From assembly GCA_000711775.1 (NCBI GenBank), contig ARYC01000411.1, positions 81,184-145,183 of the forward strand: a DNA stretch of 64,000 nt. Reading direction: 5' to 3'. The notes under the pieces were generated by a model that was not told the DNA's origin, ran no database searches, and saw nothing but the letters and a program-made list of their open reading frames with translations. Made by a program: the position numbers and the translations under genes. Origin of the DNA: Oxytricha trifallax. Its lineage: Eukaryota > Ciliophora > Spirotrichea > Sporadotrichida > Oxytrichidae. This document shows positions 47,891-59,689 of this stretch, one piece after another (positions within the stretch are counted from its first letter, which is position 1; each line of letters starts with the position of its first letter).

Positions 47891-48577
47891 TTGTCTTCTT
47901 ACTTTCCAGTCTCATTTATTTACCTCATAAGTTATTAGTTTTTAAATTCTTCATTTTTAAAATTAAAAATATTTTTTTCCCTAATTTTTATTTGATTAAT
48001 GGTAATATCAATTATTAAGGCATAGCAATTAATTATTATTTCTTTCTTTTTTTATACTTTCAAGTTTTACTATAGTTATTTTTGGATTAAGTTTTTAAGG
48101 AAAGTGTTTTTAGTATGGTTTTGTCTATTTAATCTTTTAAAGTTGTTTTATTTTATTTTGCTTTCTCGCTTGTCATTAGTCTGATATTATTTATCCTTTT
48201 TGAAAAAGTGAAAAAATTTCTGCAGTTAATTCTTTATTAGAATTTTAAGATTGTCCCCTATTAATTACAGTTGTTGAATACTTTTTAGTATTGTTACATT
48301 TTGAAATCCTTGCAATTTTAGTTTTAGTATCTTATAAAAAACTTTTATTTAATCTCATTTTCAGCTGTTTTTATGAAAAATTTTACTTAACTTTACATAG
48401 CTAATGTGGCTTCCAAATGGAAGAAATGTCTATGTAAATAGACTTCTTAGTTATATGATTGATTGATTAATGAAGCTGTAATTTTATCTTTATTTTAAAT
48501 AAGTCACTACTACATCCTGCTATATCAAATTTAAAGACAAACTCTAAACTTATTGAGGAAAAAATATAAATTTATGT
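47891..48577. other. AT-rich spacer
   Basis: No feature recognised. Confidence 0.4.
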
Positions 48578-49003
48578 TATTATTGTAGGAATACATTCGA
48601 TTTGGGAAAATGAATTAAAATTAAAATTAATTAATTATTAATTACCTTCAGTTATGTTTATGGAAAATGTCTCCAAACCTTAACAATATTATACTCTCTG
48701 GATAGCGCATTAAAAATGAGACGGTGGTTGTTATTGCTATAATGAATTTATCTCATCGCTCAAGCGAGAAAAACCCATTATACTATTTTTGGGAGTTAGC
48801 TCAAAATCAAAATATCTCGCTTCCTGGAATGATTCAAGAATATTGCCAATAGCAAAGTCCAGCTTAAATTGCGGGATCTACCGGAGAATCCATTTATTTT
48901 TTAATTTTAAGTCACTTTGGTTTTGATAACTGCCATGATTTTAATATTTAATTAATTTAATTTAAATTCATTTTCCCAAATCGAATGTATTCCTACAATA
49001 ATA
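48578..49003. mobile_element. 426-bp MITE with 60-bp inverted ends
   Basis: TATTATTGTAGGAATACATT at the left and its exact complement at the right begin near-perfect inverted repeats of about 60 bp, which include CGATTTGGGAAAATGAATT. The ends carry TA, compatible with a TA target-site duplication. The 300-bp interior is less AT-rich (for example CTCATCGCTCAAGCGAGAAA at about 48,753), with no ORF of note. Only one copy in the window. Confidence 0.75.
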
Positions 49004-49974
49004 TAAAAGTATATTTTTGCGCCACTAATCATTTATAATAATGCTGTTATTAATGTTGCTATTTTCTAATTAAAGTCTATTTACATTAATTAAGAAATAT
49101 ATAATCAAAACTAGACCGAATGTATAGTGGAAAAGCATTAATAAATTCAATTAATATTTTTATTAAATTAGATTTGAATTTTTAAAAAATTGGTGAGATA
49201 CTATTTTATTTTAGGAGTTCAAAATGTACTTAATTGTATATAAAAATCTTTAAAAATATTAAATATATTTTTTTTAAAAATCCATAATTATATTATATAT
49301 TAATAGCTTTAATTGATAATAAAAGTGATTAAATTTTAATCGAGAATACTAGTACTTAATTTAGTTTGCTTTGTTTCTACTATTAATTTGCTCTATTATT
49401 TTATAAATAATAATTATAAGAAATTCTTAGAAATATTCCTTAAGTAACCATATTTATAATTTATCTCTCATTAACTTGATCTTATTCGTATCATTATTAA
49501 TTAAATTTTAATGAAATAAATAGGCAACAAATGATTTGATACCATTTAAAGTTAATCAAGTATGACGACCTTAGCTAATTTTAACATTAAACAAATAATA
49601 ATAATTATAATTGTATATTCTTATATTTAAGTTAATAAATTTTAAATAATAAGAATTAGTCAAATTAACTCACTAATAATTTAAAAATAAAGTACTTTTT
49701 CTTTTTATTTATCATAATATTTGACAGTTGTTCTTGTTTAATATTAAATCGCTTTGTCTATTATATCATATTGAAATTTTTTAAAAATAAATTATAATTT
49801 TATGTTAATATTGATATATTATTTAAAGATTTTCATAAATTATAATATATTTTAATAGTATCAAGAAACTTTTTTTTTAAATTTATTCTTTTTGCATTAA
49901 ATTTATTTAGATTTTCTTATTTTTTTAATCAATTTATTATTAAATTAGATTGATACTAAAAGGAACGTGGTTAG
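49004..49974. other. AT-rich spacer upstream of the 471-aa ORF
   Basis: Extremely AT-rich; no promoter motif can be singled out. Confidence 0.4.
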
Positions 49975-51390
49975 ATGAACCTAGTCCCCGACCGGAAGTC
50001 ACTCAATCTAGGCGCCCCTCTGAAAAGAGATAAGGCAGCCAACTCTCTCTAAGACTTAGCACAGTACAGCTAAGCACAATTTGGACAAAACTCAGACTAT
50101 TGGGAAACTGATAGTGAATCATCAGAAGACTACGCATCTGACTCAAGCTCAGACTTCGATTTTTAAAATAAAGGCGTACAATTTGACGACTACTACAAAG
50201 CAATGATACTCTAACATGCACTACCCAATTATCAATAAGCTTTCGACTGGTATGGAACCTAATCAAGGAAACAAAAAAGAAGAAAAGAGATTGAACAAAG
50301 GTACCTCAACTAGCCTACATTACACTGGAACGGACACAACTGGCAAGTTCCTCCTATGCCAAACATCTCACTTCAATACTCCACCCACAATAAAGGTCAG
50401 AAATTTCAGCAAATCTTTAACAATCCACCACCTTCTCACTCTACCAACCCCTATTTGATAAGGGGAAAAACAGATGCTGAAAAACCACAGAAAGCAAACA
50501 AGTACAAAAAGCAAACTTCTAAACACATCACCCAGAAACCCCTTCAACAAAACCCCAACTAATGGGAATTCAGAACTAAGAGGAAACCAGAAGACCACGA
50601 AGAAATGAAAGAGAAAAAACCTACCTTCTTCAACTCCAAAACAAAGCCTCAATTAGCTCAGAATTAGCAAGATTCTCTCAATACTATCTAATAGTAGAAA
50701 CCTATAATACCTCAACCTACTATATAGTCTTCTCAGATATAAGTTGATGCACTCAACTCACTAAATTAGATATGTGAAGAATCACCCAATAAATAGATAA
50801 GATATGTGAAGAATCAGCCAAAAACCTACTAAATAGGGACGATGGTATTAAATATGCTCCTCAACCACCAGATTCTGGTCGACAAAAAGGAAAGAAAATA
50901 GCCACAACCAATAAGGGGATAACAAACAATCAACATAGATATATATACCAAACCTAGAGAAGTATAAACTAAACTACTACTAAGTAAATTTCAAAATTTC
51001 GACCCTTAAGAAATGAGATTTAAACTTCTCTAAAGACTAATAGATTCTCATGATGAAAATAAATTTCACAATTTTAATCTATTAGAGATTCAGTTGATTA
51101 ACCAACTTAGCGCCTTATATTAAGGAGAGCTAGAACTGAGAAGTTTGCAAGAGAGAGTACTTCTCACCAACACTCTATACAAGAGTGAATCAGAAAATTA
51201 TTTCATTGGAGAACAATCAGAAAACTCAGAGCCACCATAAATACCTGTTAAGAAAAGACAAAGAAAAGAACAGAGAAAGAAAATAAGATGGCACAAGAGA
51301 TTGTCAGAGAAGATAATATAAGTTTAGTGGATTATGTTAAGGTCCAAAATTAACTAATGTCACAACAAAAAACTAATTAAAAAGGCTTGA
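49975..51390 (+). CDS. 471-aa Gln/Ser-rich protein, intact in ciliate code, function unknown
   Basis: ATG 49,975 to TGA 51,388-51,390: 471 codons with 27 TAA/TAG (Gln), seven TGG and no internal TGA. Composition is clearly less AT-rich than the flanks. The N-terminus MNLVPDRKSLNLGAPLKRDK is followed by an acidic serine patch (residues 41-63, DYWETDSESSEDYASDSSSD), a basic cluster (98-104, RKQKRRK), a long hydrophilic Gln/Asn/Pro/Lys-rich middle with KYKKQTSKHITQKPLQQ, a more hydrophobic helical part around residues 330-400 and a strongly basic stretch near 425-443 (KKRQRKEQRKKIRWHKR). No transmembrane segment or signal peptide, no enzyme motif. It looks like a nucleic-acid-binding structural protein, for instance a Gag/ORF1-type protein, or a single-segment somatic gene. 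The acidic patch recalls the N-terminus of the family A transposase, but there is no alignable similarity. Confidence 0.75.
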
Positions 51391-52366
51391 CCCTTACATA
51401 TATTAAACATATATAAGATCGGGGGTCCCCAGAGACCTCAATGTGATCATATTATTATTATTTTTATTAATCAATTTATTAATACTATTATTTATGAAGA
51501 TATAAATTATATTTTATAAAGCTGTTAAAAATAATGCAAATTGTTTAAGAACTCTGCTCGCCTAATTTTACTATTGAACCAAGCCAATTTCACCTACTAA
51601 TTAGTTTAATTCTAAAAAACAAATGACTATTATAATACTCGAATATTTATTACATTTGATTTAAATATACCAGAGATAATTTATAAATTAATAATTTGAG
51701 AGGAGATTTTTAAGTGATTTACAAGTATGAGCTGCTAAAAGCATTAAATGCTTTTTTGCCTGATCAAAATTAATAATAAAATCCTTGAGTGTATAATTTT
51801 TTATCTCTTTAATTAAAATTACGATTATTTCTGGCTTGCATTAAGAATATCCTCTACAAAACGTGTATCAGTATTAATCTTTTGGCAACTTTATCTTCTT
51901 TATGTCCTTAGATTATTTCTTAAATAATTCTTGTTTCTGGAACTTAAAGGTTAAAAATTAGGGAGAAGTGTAGTCTATTGATACAGTAGCCAAATCTCAC
52001 TTTATTCAACAATTATGATTGCTTATTAATTAAATGATAAAGAAACCTATATATCAGATTTCATGAATATTATAGTAGCTCTGCGTTTATACTCTTTTTT
52101 TATGGATAATAATCTTGGAAAATTGATAATCATAATTTGGTAGATTATAGGTCTTGAGTGGAAAGTAAGAATTACTTATTGAAAATAATAGTTACAAAGT
52201 TACAATAGAGTTAATTATTATGTATTATTATTAGAATATTGAAATAAAGAATTTAAATATTTTAAAAATAAGGGATTTAATATTGATAGATATTTTTAAA
52301 AGTAAATATCTAAATATTTTGAAATTAGTCATTGATTCATTTGAGCAAAGAATATTTATTAAATAT
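51391..52366. other. AT-rich spacer
   Basis: Begins with a small GC patch (GATCGGGGGTCCCCAGAGAC at about 51,417) and a (TAT)n run at 51,449-51,463 just after the ORF, which could be a retroelement 3' tail. Otherwise nothing recognised. Confidence 0.35.
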
Positions 52367-52617
52367 AAACCCCGTTAGTCAATTAAGAATGAAGATTGGG
52401 GATTAAGAATAATAAAATTTAAATATATATATTATTGGCTGAAATTAAATATAATTAGGCTAAAAACCCTGATTGGTTTATTTAATAGAAACAATTATTT
52501 GAGCAAATGGTTTTAATAATTAGCCAAAACTTTAATAATTTACGCCAATTAGAATTTAATTTTAATTTTATTACTCTTAATCCCCAATCTTCATTCTTAA
52601 TTGACTAAAGGGGTTTT
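52367..52617 (-). mobile_element. MITE with AAAACCCC ends, copy 2
   Basis: Same family as 6,805-7,068, in inverse orientation, about 251 bp. Ends read AAACCCCGTTAGTCAATTAA and the complement of AAAACCCCTTTAGTCAATTA. The inner motif GAATGAAGATTGGGGATTAA is shared by all four ends. No ORF. Confidence 0.8.
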
Positions 52618-53839
52618 ATAAGTTATAGAAATCGTTTCAAGGAAAATTTAAATTTTAAATCAAAAATATAAAATTTTATTAGATCAATCATGTTTAATCG
52701 ATATAACTTATAAAATATTTGTCATTTTAATAATGTTTAATAAAAAATTTTAGATAAAATAAGTAGTTATTTAAATAATAAAGAAAATTATTAAAGATTC
52801 TTTTTCGGGGATATCTTGAGGAATCTGTTGAAGACAGTTAGATACATGATATCGCTTAGGATTAATAATGATATCAATTAGATGAAGCTCCTGAGTAGGA
52901 AGGGTTTAGTACAATATTGCAACTTAAGTCAGTTTATAAATGTTTTTGAAAGAGCCAATTTTTGTTCATTTCATTTATTTTGTTTCTACATTCCTAAGTG
53001 CATGGTAAACTCTAATATAATTTGCTGGACTCTGAAATAATTTCGAAGACAGTAGTATAATTTATTTGAGTTATAAAAAGCGTTATTATATAATGATCTA
53101 GCATTTATTAAATTCTTTAATTATATAATATTTTTATTTGATAACAAAATCCTAGTTAATATAGTTGTGTTGGGTCAAGATATTAAACGATAACTGTAAT
53201 TTCTTCAAAAGTGGCAATGATATAAATGTTTCAATCTTTTCGTTGTAATTTGGAATCTACGAATGAATTCCTAATGTCAAACAATTTTTAGTTTTAAGGT
53301 GATGATATAGAAATCATTAAGAATCATAAAATATCTTTGAACTTATCATGTTGTTCAACCATAATATTCTTAAGCGTAATAGAAACCGTATATGAAGATC
53401 CTAGAAAAATTATCTCACCTTTCTATTCTAGTAATAATGCTCTTTTAAAAAGAAAGAATTAAAAAAGAAATCTTCAGAAATCACCATTCTACAAACTTTG
53501 ATTACTATTTATTAACTTTGAAAACATCTCATCCATATATAATGTAGATATCTAGTGTAGGAGTGAGATTAATTTCGAGTTATGCAAAATTTCTTTCCTT
53601 TTTGTTCAATAAAATAACATAGCACAATTCTCCATCGAGTCTAAATAAAATCAATGTTTATTTTATGTAAAGCTATCTTAATAGATCTTTAATTGATCAG
53701 TATACTAATGCTATTTATTTATGATAAATAGGTTTAAAAAAAGATAATAAAATTAAATAAAAATAAAATATTTAAAATTATAATACTTATTATGATATAA
53801 AAAAAATGAAGATTTAAAAACAGTTACTGTGTAGAATCT
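52618..53839. other. AT-rich stretch with weak minus-strand coding remnants
   Basis: Fragments such as IIFLGSSYTVSITLKNIM and EQHDKFKDIL (about 53,340-53,440, minus) and NYFRVQQIILEFTMHLGM (about 52,990-53,060, minus) look protein-like but are short and broken by TGA. Not assignable. Confidence 0.3.
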
Positions 53840-54011
53840 CTCTTCATGTCATTTATTGTTTAATTTTAATCATTATTCTTTAGCACCTTATCTCTGAGAT
53901 GGTTAATATATCTGTTAGTCGCTACTCTTAGACTTGCCAAGTAGGCTAACTAAAAATTAAAAAGTTTGAATATGTGTTTTTTAATTACATTTATCGTGAA
54001 TGACATGGCAT
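53840..54011 (-). pseudogene. MORN-type gene 5' fragment, copy 3
   Basis: ATG 54,009-54,011 opens MPCHSRQ, aligned with the end of exon 1 of copies 1 and 2, followed by a GTAATT...TTTTAG intron (53,950-53,988, 39 nt). The downstream exon is too degraded to show a MORN core. Relationship rests on the exon-end and intron similarity. Confidence 0.4.
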
Positions 54012-55221
54012 CTTTTTTTATACATTTTTCAAATAAATTTAATTTAAATTTATCGATTTTCAATTATAAATTCTAATTAATTATAGCAAACAACAAAGAG
54101 TTAATACATTTAAGATATTTTTCTAAGAAAATCTAGATTTACAACAATTAGATTAACATTATTAGAAATAATTAAAAGAAAACGCAGTGTCATTCACAAA
54201 AAGTGCAAATTACAAGAAAATATCTATATTATTATTTATAGGTCGAACCTATTAATATACTAATAGTAGTGGTGGTTCAATGAAAAGACTTCAAAAGAAA
54301 CTGACATGAAAATTTAAAGAAAGCAATTGGATAGACACAACAAATTATTAAATTGTGTATTGGAAGAGATTTAGCTGATTTTTAAGATTTTCATTTTCTA
54401 TTGTTAATATTACCAATGTTATTATTGTTAATAAAATTGTTAAAATTCTCTATTTTCTAATAAATATAAAATAAAAGCACAAATTAATTTTGACTCTCAT
54501 ATAGGTAAACTATATTTCAATAATAGATAGATTTGGCATTATACATTATTATATTATTTAATTTATGGAAGAAGAATCCCTATATTAAAAATGCAGTACC
54601 AGATTAATTTGAAAAGTTTAAGACCAATTTGATAGAAGTGCATCATTTTGATAGTCCCCAAACAAATTTTGTTGAATCAAATGCCAAAATTGAAAGAAAA
54701 TTAACTTAATGTACTTTATCGTGTTATCCCAAATATTCAATTCTTACCGATTGCTATCTCTAAGAAAGTAAAGTAAAATTTGGACTATAAATGCAAATAC
54801 AACTTTATTATATACTTTCTTTTATTTTTGAAAGTACTATAATGGTTTTATTTCAGTTTATAGACTCAATACATGCTTAATTAATTAAGTTTTAAGATTA
54901 TTTAAAAGACGTAAATTAAACTCATTAGGATGTTGTTATAGTGTTTATAGCAATTTAAATGATCAAAATCATTTTATTAAAGTGTTTTATAAAACATGAT
55001 AAGCTAACAATGAGAAAAAAAATATTTCTTTATTTTCTTGACTGGTTTTACTAAAGTCATTGTAATCACTAAATTATTTTTAATGATAAAACAGGTAGAA
55101 TTCTATTCTAAAAATTTGTCATAAACACCAAAACCCCATCATCATCTTATTTTAAAAGTAAAAGAAGTTATAAAGTAAGTAAATATAATAAAAAACAATA
55201 CCTCCTACCAATCATGAATTC
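54012..55221. other. AT-rich spacer
   Basis: No gene or repeat end recognised before family A copy II. Confidence 0.4.
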
Positions 55222-56340
55222 TCAATCGTCAATCTGATCTTCAACTGGAATAAGCTGCTTAATGTTGATATCATGTAGGTACTTTTTATTTCCAATTATA
55301 ATAAATTTTATTTTGGGGTTATGTTTATTTTACTTCATTATTGTGTCTTGAATGTTAATGCTATGATTTTAAACATTTATGCTATTGGTTTGGTTTGATT
55401 GTTATTAAGGCATTATCTTTGACTATGATTGTTGATATAATTACATATTAATTTATTGACTTTTATACTTAAGCAAATTTCTTTCCATACTTGTCACTTT
55501 TGTACTTATTGCTGCAATATTCTCATGAATTATATTCATATTTTTAATAATATTGCCTTTGGATTCTTCTATTATCTCATATAAAGTGTCAACAACACAT
55601 CTCAGTTTCTTTTCAACATCACTTACTAGACTTTCTAGTCCACTAATTTATTCATTGCTTTAATTCGATACACCCTACAACTACTCTTCTGTTTTTTTTA
55701 ATCTGAAGTCGAATCCTAAAATACATTTTGCATCTCCATGATCTTGGCATTGATCCTTCTCACGTTTCTCGCAAACGATGCTTGGGTTGCAACACCGAGA
55801 GTTGGGGTTATCTTTTTTATATCTTCAACCAATATATAGAATGTCTGTTGAATCTCCTCTCGCCCATCAGTGACAAATCTTGAAATTGACTCGAAGTCAA
55901 CTGAATTAAGTTAGGATTCCAACTTGGTCACTTTGCTGAAAGCCTCCTTAATTTGTTTAGTCAATTTATTAAATTATGGATTTTGAAGAACATCCGGCGC
56001 TTATTATTATTTATTTCTTCCCGAGCTTTCAATGTAAGCTCTTCATATTTCTTCTCGATCAAGTCTTCAATTTAATTAAGTTCAGGAAAGCTTGTGTCAC
56101 TCTGTATGTTTGATAATTCTGATTTTGTATGCTTTAAATCGGACTCCAGAGACTACAAATCCATTCCAATAGCATTACTTTAGTTTCCATTATTTGAAAG
56201 GGTTAACGAACTATAGCTTCTATTAGAAGTATCATCATTATTTGATCCCCCCCTTTAGTTGGGGTTGCCTTTGTAATTTTTTTGGTACTATTGGTCTTCA
56301 TTTTATTTGCTGGTGTAGATGGCTTGCTATCAACCTTTCG
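55222..56340 (-). pseudogene. Family A TPTLGV coiled-coil protein, copy II
   Basis: A long coiled-coil protein of about 360 residues in three or four frames. NRSYSSLTLSNNGNQSNAIG, MDLQSLESDLKHTKSELSNI, IEDLIEKKYEELTLKAREE, LTKQIKEAFSKVTKLESQL, FYILVEDIKKITPTLGVATQ and ISGLESLVSDVEKKLRCVVD occur in order, ending with KQLIPVEDQIDD at TGA 55,222-55,224. Frame changes coincide with homopolymers: a G7/C7 run at about 56,246-56,252 and an A8/T8 run at about 55,690-55,697, plus one near 56,000. Copy I shares the DIxKxTPTLGV block. No catalytic motif; likely a structural or DNA-bridging partner encoded by the transposon. Confidence 0.6.
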
Positions 56341-56987
56341 TTAATTAAGGGTTGTAACTAGCAAGTTTTTATGCATATTTATTGTTTATGGCCACACTTT
56401 TTTTAAGCTATATTTTAATATCCTTGTAAGTTTGCCTTCCCAGCATGCCTTGCTTCTTCAAATGTTCCAGTATCTTATGTTTGACTTTTATTATTTCATT
56501 TCCTGCAGTTACTTATTATTGAAAAAGTATGCAGTGTAGCCTCAGTTCTAATCACATTAAACCTCAGACAGAGGAGATTTAAGTTTTTATTTAGCTTTCG
56601 AAGTTTTACCCATTTTTTGAATTTTATTACCTAGATTCATGGGTTGCTTAAATAATATTTGAAGCTGCTATATTTAGTTTCATCTTGAGAAAAAAATCAT
56701 TCTCTTTTCATTAATTTTATCCACCTAAATTTAAGAGACTCTTATTGTTGCTAATCTAAGACTGCTTTATTAAGTTTATCTTTTCTTTTGTTAGTTTATT
56801 TCTATAGTTCAAAATGTACAAAATTTTAACAAACTCTTAGACTTTATACAAAACTCTTACAATTTTTTTATGACAAAAACTAAAATACAGCATGTAATAA
56901 AAATTAAATTATATAACTTAACTTAACTTAACTATAGACTCTATTAAGCTGTCGCAGAACTGGTTTTATGAATATATAAAGAGATTA

Positions 56988-57740
56988 TCATTCTACTTTT
57001 GATAAGATGCTAACAATATTTACAAATAAATTTCTAAAGTCCCTCATAGAATATACAAATATGTCAAATAGTACATTTTTTTATTCCTTCTTTATAATAA
57101 GCTTACAAAACTTGTATTACCCCATACTTTTTTACTCTTTATTATTTTTAAGAAAATCTTTCAGGGGCATTTTTTCACTATCCCATGGTGAAATACTGCG
57201 AATTATTTGTAATTGAAAATAAAATAAGCTATTAAGCTATATTTTAGTGATAAATAATTTTAGCAATTAGTTTATTAAAGACTTTGTGTAAAAAAAAAAA
57301 TTTAAGTTATTAAATAAATTAATTCTATCTGGATTTAAATCACTTTAAATCCCGAAAAGCAATAACATTTAAATCATAAAGTTATTATTCTATTGATTAG
57401 GTTGCTAGTTTAAAAGGCAGCCCTCTTGATCAATTACTCCACCATCGTGGAGTTGCATTACGAGCTGTTTATAGTTGACTAGTTCCTCAATTTAACCTCT
57501 TAAATCGTTCATTTCATGCCTCACCTGTTGGCTTTGTTCCATAAATTTGTGTTTAAATTTTGAGCCAATGTTCATACCACATTTATATTCTTCTTAGTCA
57601 TCTTGTCTTGATTTTCTTTTTGTTCTCTATTTCTCTAAGAATACTGATCCTCCCTTATTAACTAAAGCTGAGTTATATCCCATATTATACTTACCACTGT
57701 AACTTATGGAATTGTTTAGGTGTTCATGTGTACAATCCAT
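56988..57740 (-). CDS. Family A YKxLVMQLHD coiled-coil protein, copy II, intact
   Basis: ATG 57,738-57,740 to TGA 56,988-56,990: 250 codons, no internal TGA. MDCTHEHLNNSISYSGKYNM is followed by a basic segment (EKQRTKRKSRQ), a coiled-coil at about residues 66-98 (QVRHEMNDLRGQIEELVNYK), then LVMQLHDGGVID, which is conserved in copy I. Residues of about 110-180 are very AT-driven (possibly an intron reading through), and the C-terminus is again protein-like (SISPWDSEKMPLKDFLKNNK, NVLFDIFVYSMRDFRNLF). Function unknown. Confidence 0.65.
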
Positions 57741-58415
57741 CTTTTAGATATCAATTTAATTTATTTATTATAAAAAATAAAATGAGTTAAGTACATAATT
57801 CTTATATCAATTATACTTTTTTAATAAGATAAATTGAAAAGTTAATGGTGATATTTAAGCAATAACCTTTTTTATTACTAACTTTGAGACAAGAAATTAC
57901 ATTTATTACATTCTTTAAGATTTTATAAAATTTTAAATTCTAATAGTTCATATATATAAACTACTATTATAATATTTTTTAACTTTTATGCTGGGTTTAT
58001 TATTAAAGTTTTTATTAAGCTACAATATGTTAGAATTCAAAAAATTACAAATCAATAATTATTAAATCTGCTAAGATTTTTATTTGAATCTCTAGTCTAT
58101 ATTTATAATTCTTTAATCATACATATAAAATTTTTATATCCACATACTGGTATTATAAATGGTACTAAGAACAATATTCTTATAACAAATAATAAAATTT
58201 TATAAATATATATATAGAATTGTTGTTTTTAGATTAGATCAGTCAAATAAATTTATTCTACGAAATAAAGAATTATCGAATTCCTTGAATGAAATGAAAC
58301 AAATTCATATAAGTTTTTAAGAATTGTGACTTATAATATAAATACTATAGTTAAATAATTTTGATAATTACTTTAAATAGTAATATATATTAACGATTAA
58401 AAATATGAATTTATG

Positions 58416-58443
58416 CGTGACCTACTTTGTAAAGTAGGTCACG
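58416..58443. repeat. Perfect 13-bp hairpin
   Basis: CGTGACCTACTTT, two bases, then the exact complement AAAGTAGGTCACG. GC-rich compared with its AT-only surroundings. It lies in the extra DNA between two ORFs of family A copy II. It could be a terminator, a protein-binding palindrome or the trace of a small element. Confidence 0.7.
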
Positions 58444-58495
58444 GAGTCCAATAATTACAATAATATTTTAATATTTAAATTGGCATAAATTTTAA

Positions 58496-58967
58496 TCATA
58501 AATTGAAAAATGGTAATGTTATTTTGTGAATTATCATAAGCCTGACTCTTCTTTATTCCTTAGCTCTCTATATCATCTGATTAATTCCTTCAGTGTCATG
58601 AGTAAAGAGAATATCAGTTATCCACTTTTTATCTAAATGGAGCCAGTCAATTAAATCTTGCTAAATACTTCAATATTGAAGGTTTGTCTTCAGCATACGA
58701 TAAAAAATCGTCAGCAGTAAGTCACTCAATCTTAGAAATAGTAGATAGTATCACATCGCTTCGTTTAAAAAACTATAATAAAGTCTAACAAATTATAGTA
58801 CCTCTTTCTACCCTGTAATGATCCTGAAAAAGTAAGTATATATTAGTGCAATTAATCTTGGGAAGGTAGGCCCCACATTCCTAATTGATAAAGAGGTATA
58901 GCTCTTTTTTTGAACCTATTATTGACCTAACCTCACTTACATGAAATTCTTGTAAATTGTTGTTCAT
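58496..58967 (-). pseudogene. Family A ECGAYLPK protein, copy II
   Basis: ATG 58,965-58,967 opens MNNNLQEFHVSEVRSIIGSK, then KELYLFINQECGAYLPK and INCTNIYLLFQDHYRVERG, a TGA, a frame change and DWLHLDKKWITDILFTHDTE to TGA 58,496-58,498. Both blocks match copy I (20,620-21,083). ECGAYLPK-x-NCTN may form a small zinc-binding knuckle. One frameshift and one TGA make it inactive. Confidence 0.6.
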
Positions 58968-59689
58968 TTTGCGTTAAAAAATAATGGCACTTTCAAAATT
59001 TATAAATATTTATAGTAGAGTAGTTAAATTTAATAATCTGTGATAGTTTGTTCGACTTTTAATATAATTTATAATTTTATTTACTTTAACTACACAATTT
59101 TTAATCTATATAGCAATAACTGTAAAATAAACTTAATAGAAATCGAAATAAACTATGGAGAAGCGGAATCCCGAAAATTTTAAATAATCAGACATCAGAG
59201 ACTTTTGTATCAAGGTAATTGGCGGAGGCCATCAACAGTGGAGGACAATTTACTCTCAGAAAAGAATATTGCTGAAAATGATAATTCATAAGAAGAGTTA
59301 GTATACTGCAAAACAACTTGTTTGATGGCTCTTGGTAACAAAGAGATAAATGACTAAAGACTGTTTTCTCTAACTGAGTCTCATATCCTATGCTTAGAAA
59401 CAAAAGTTTTACAAAGTATCGAAAACAAAATTTTTATAAGCTAAATTATTGATCCTTGTAAACTTGTAAAAAACATTAATTGAGGACAATAAACTATAGT
59501 GTATTTTAATAGAGGATTAGATTAGTAGCTCCTTATAAACAATAGATATTATTATCTAAAGTAGAATCCTTAATAAGAAATAATAGATGTCTCTCAAAAA
59601 AGAAAAAGTTACATTGTTGAATCCCCTCATTAAAATTGATTGAGAAATTTAATCTTAAGAGAATGAACATATAACTAGAAAATTGAACT

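Noticed and set aside
50003..50652. Minus-strand and alternative-phase frames inside the 471-aa ORF
   Set aside because: They are shadows of the single plus-strand frame that is open over 471 codons in ciliate code.
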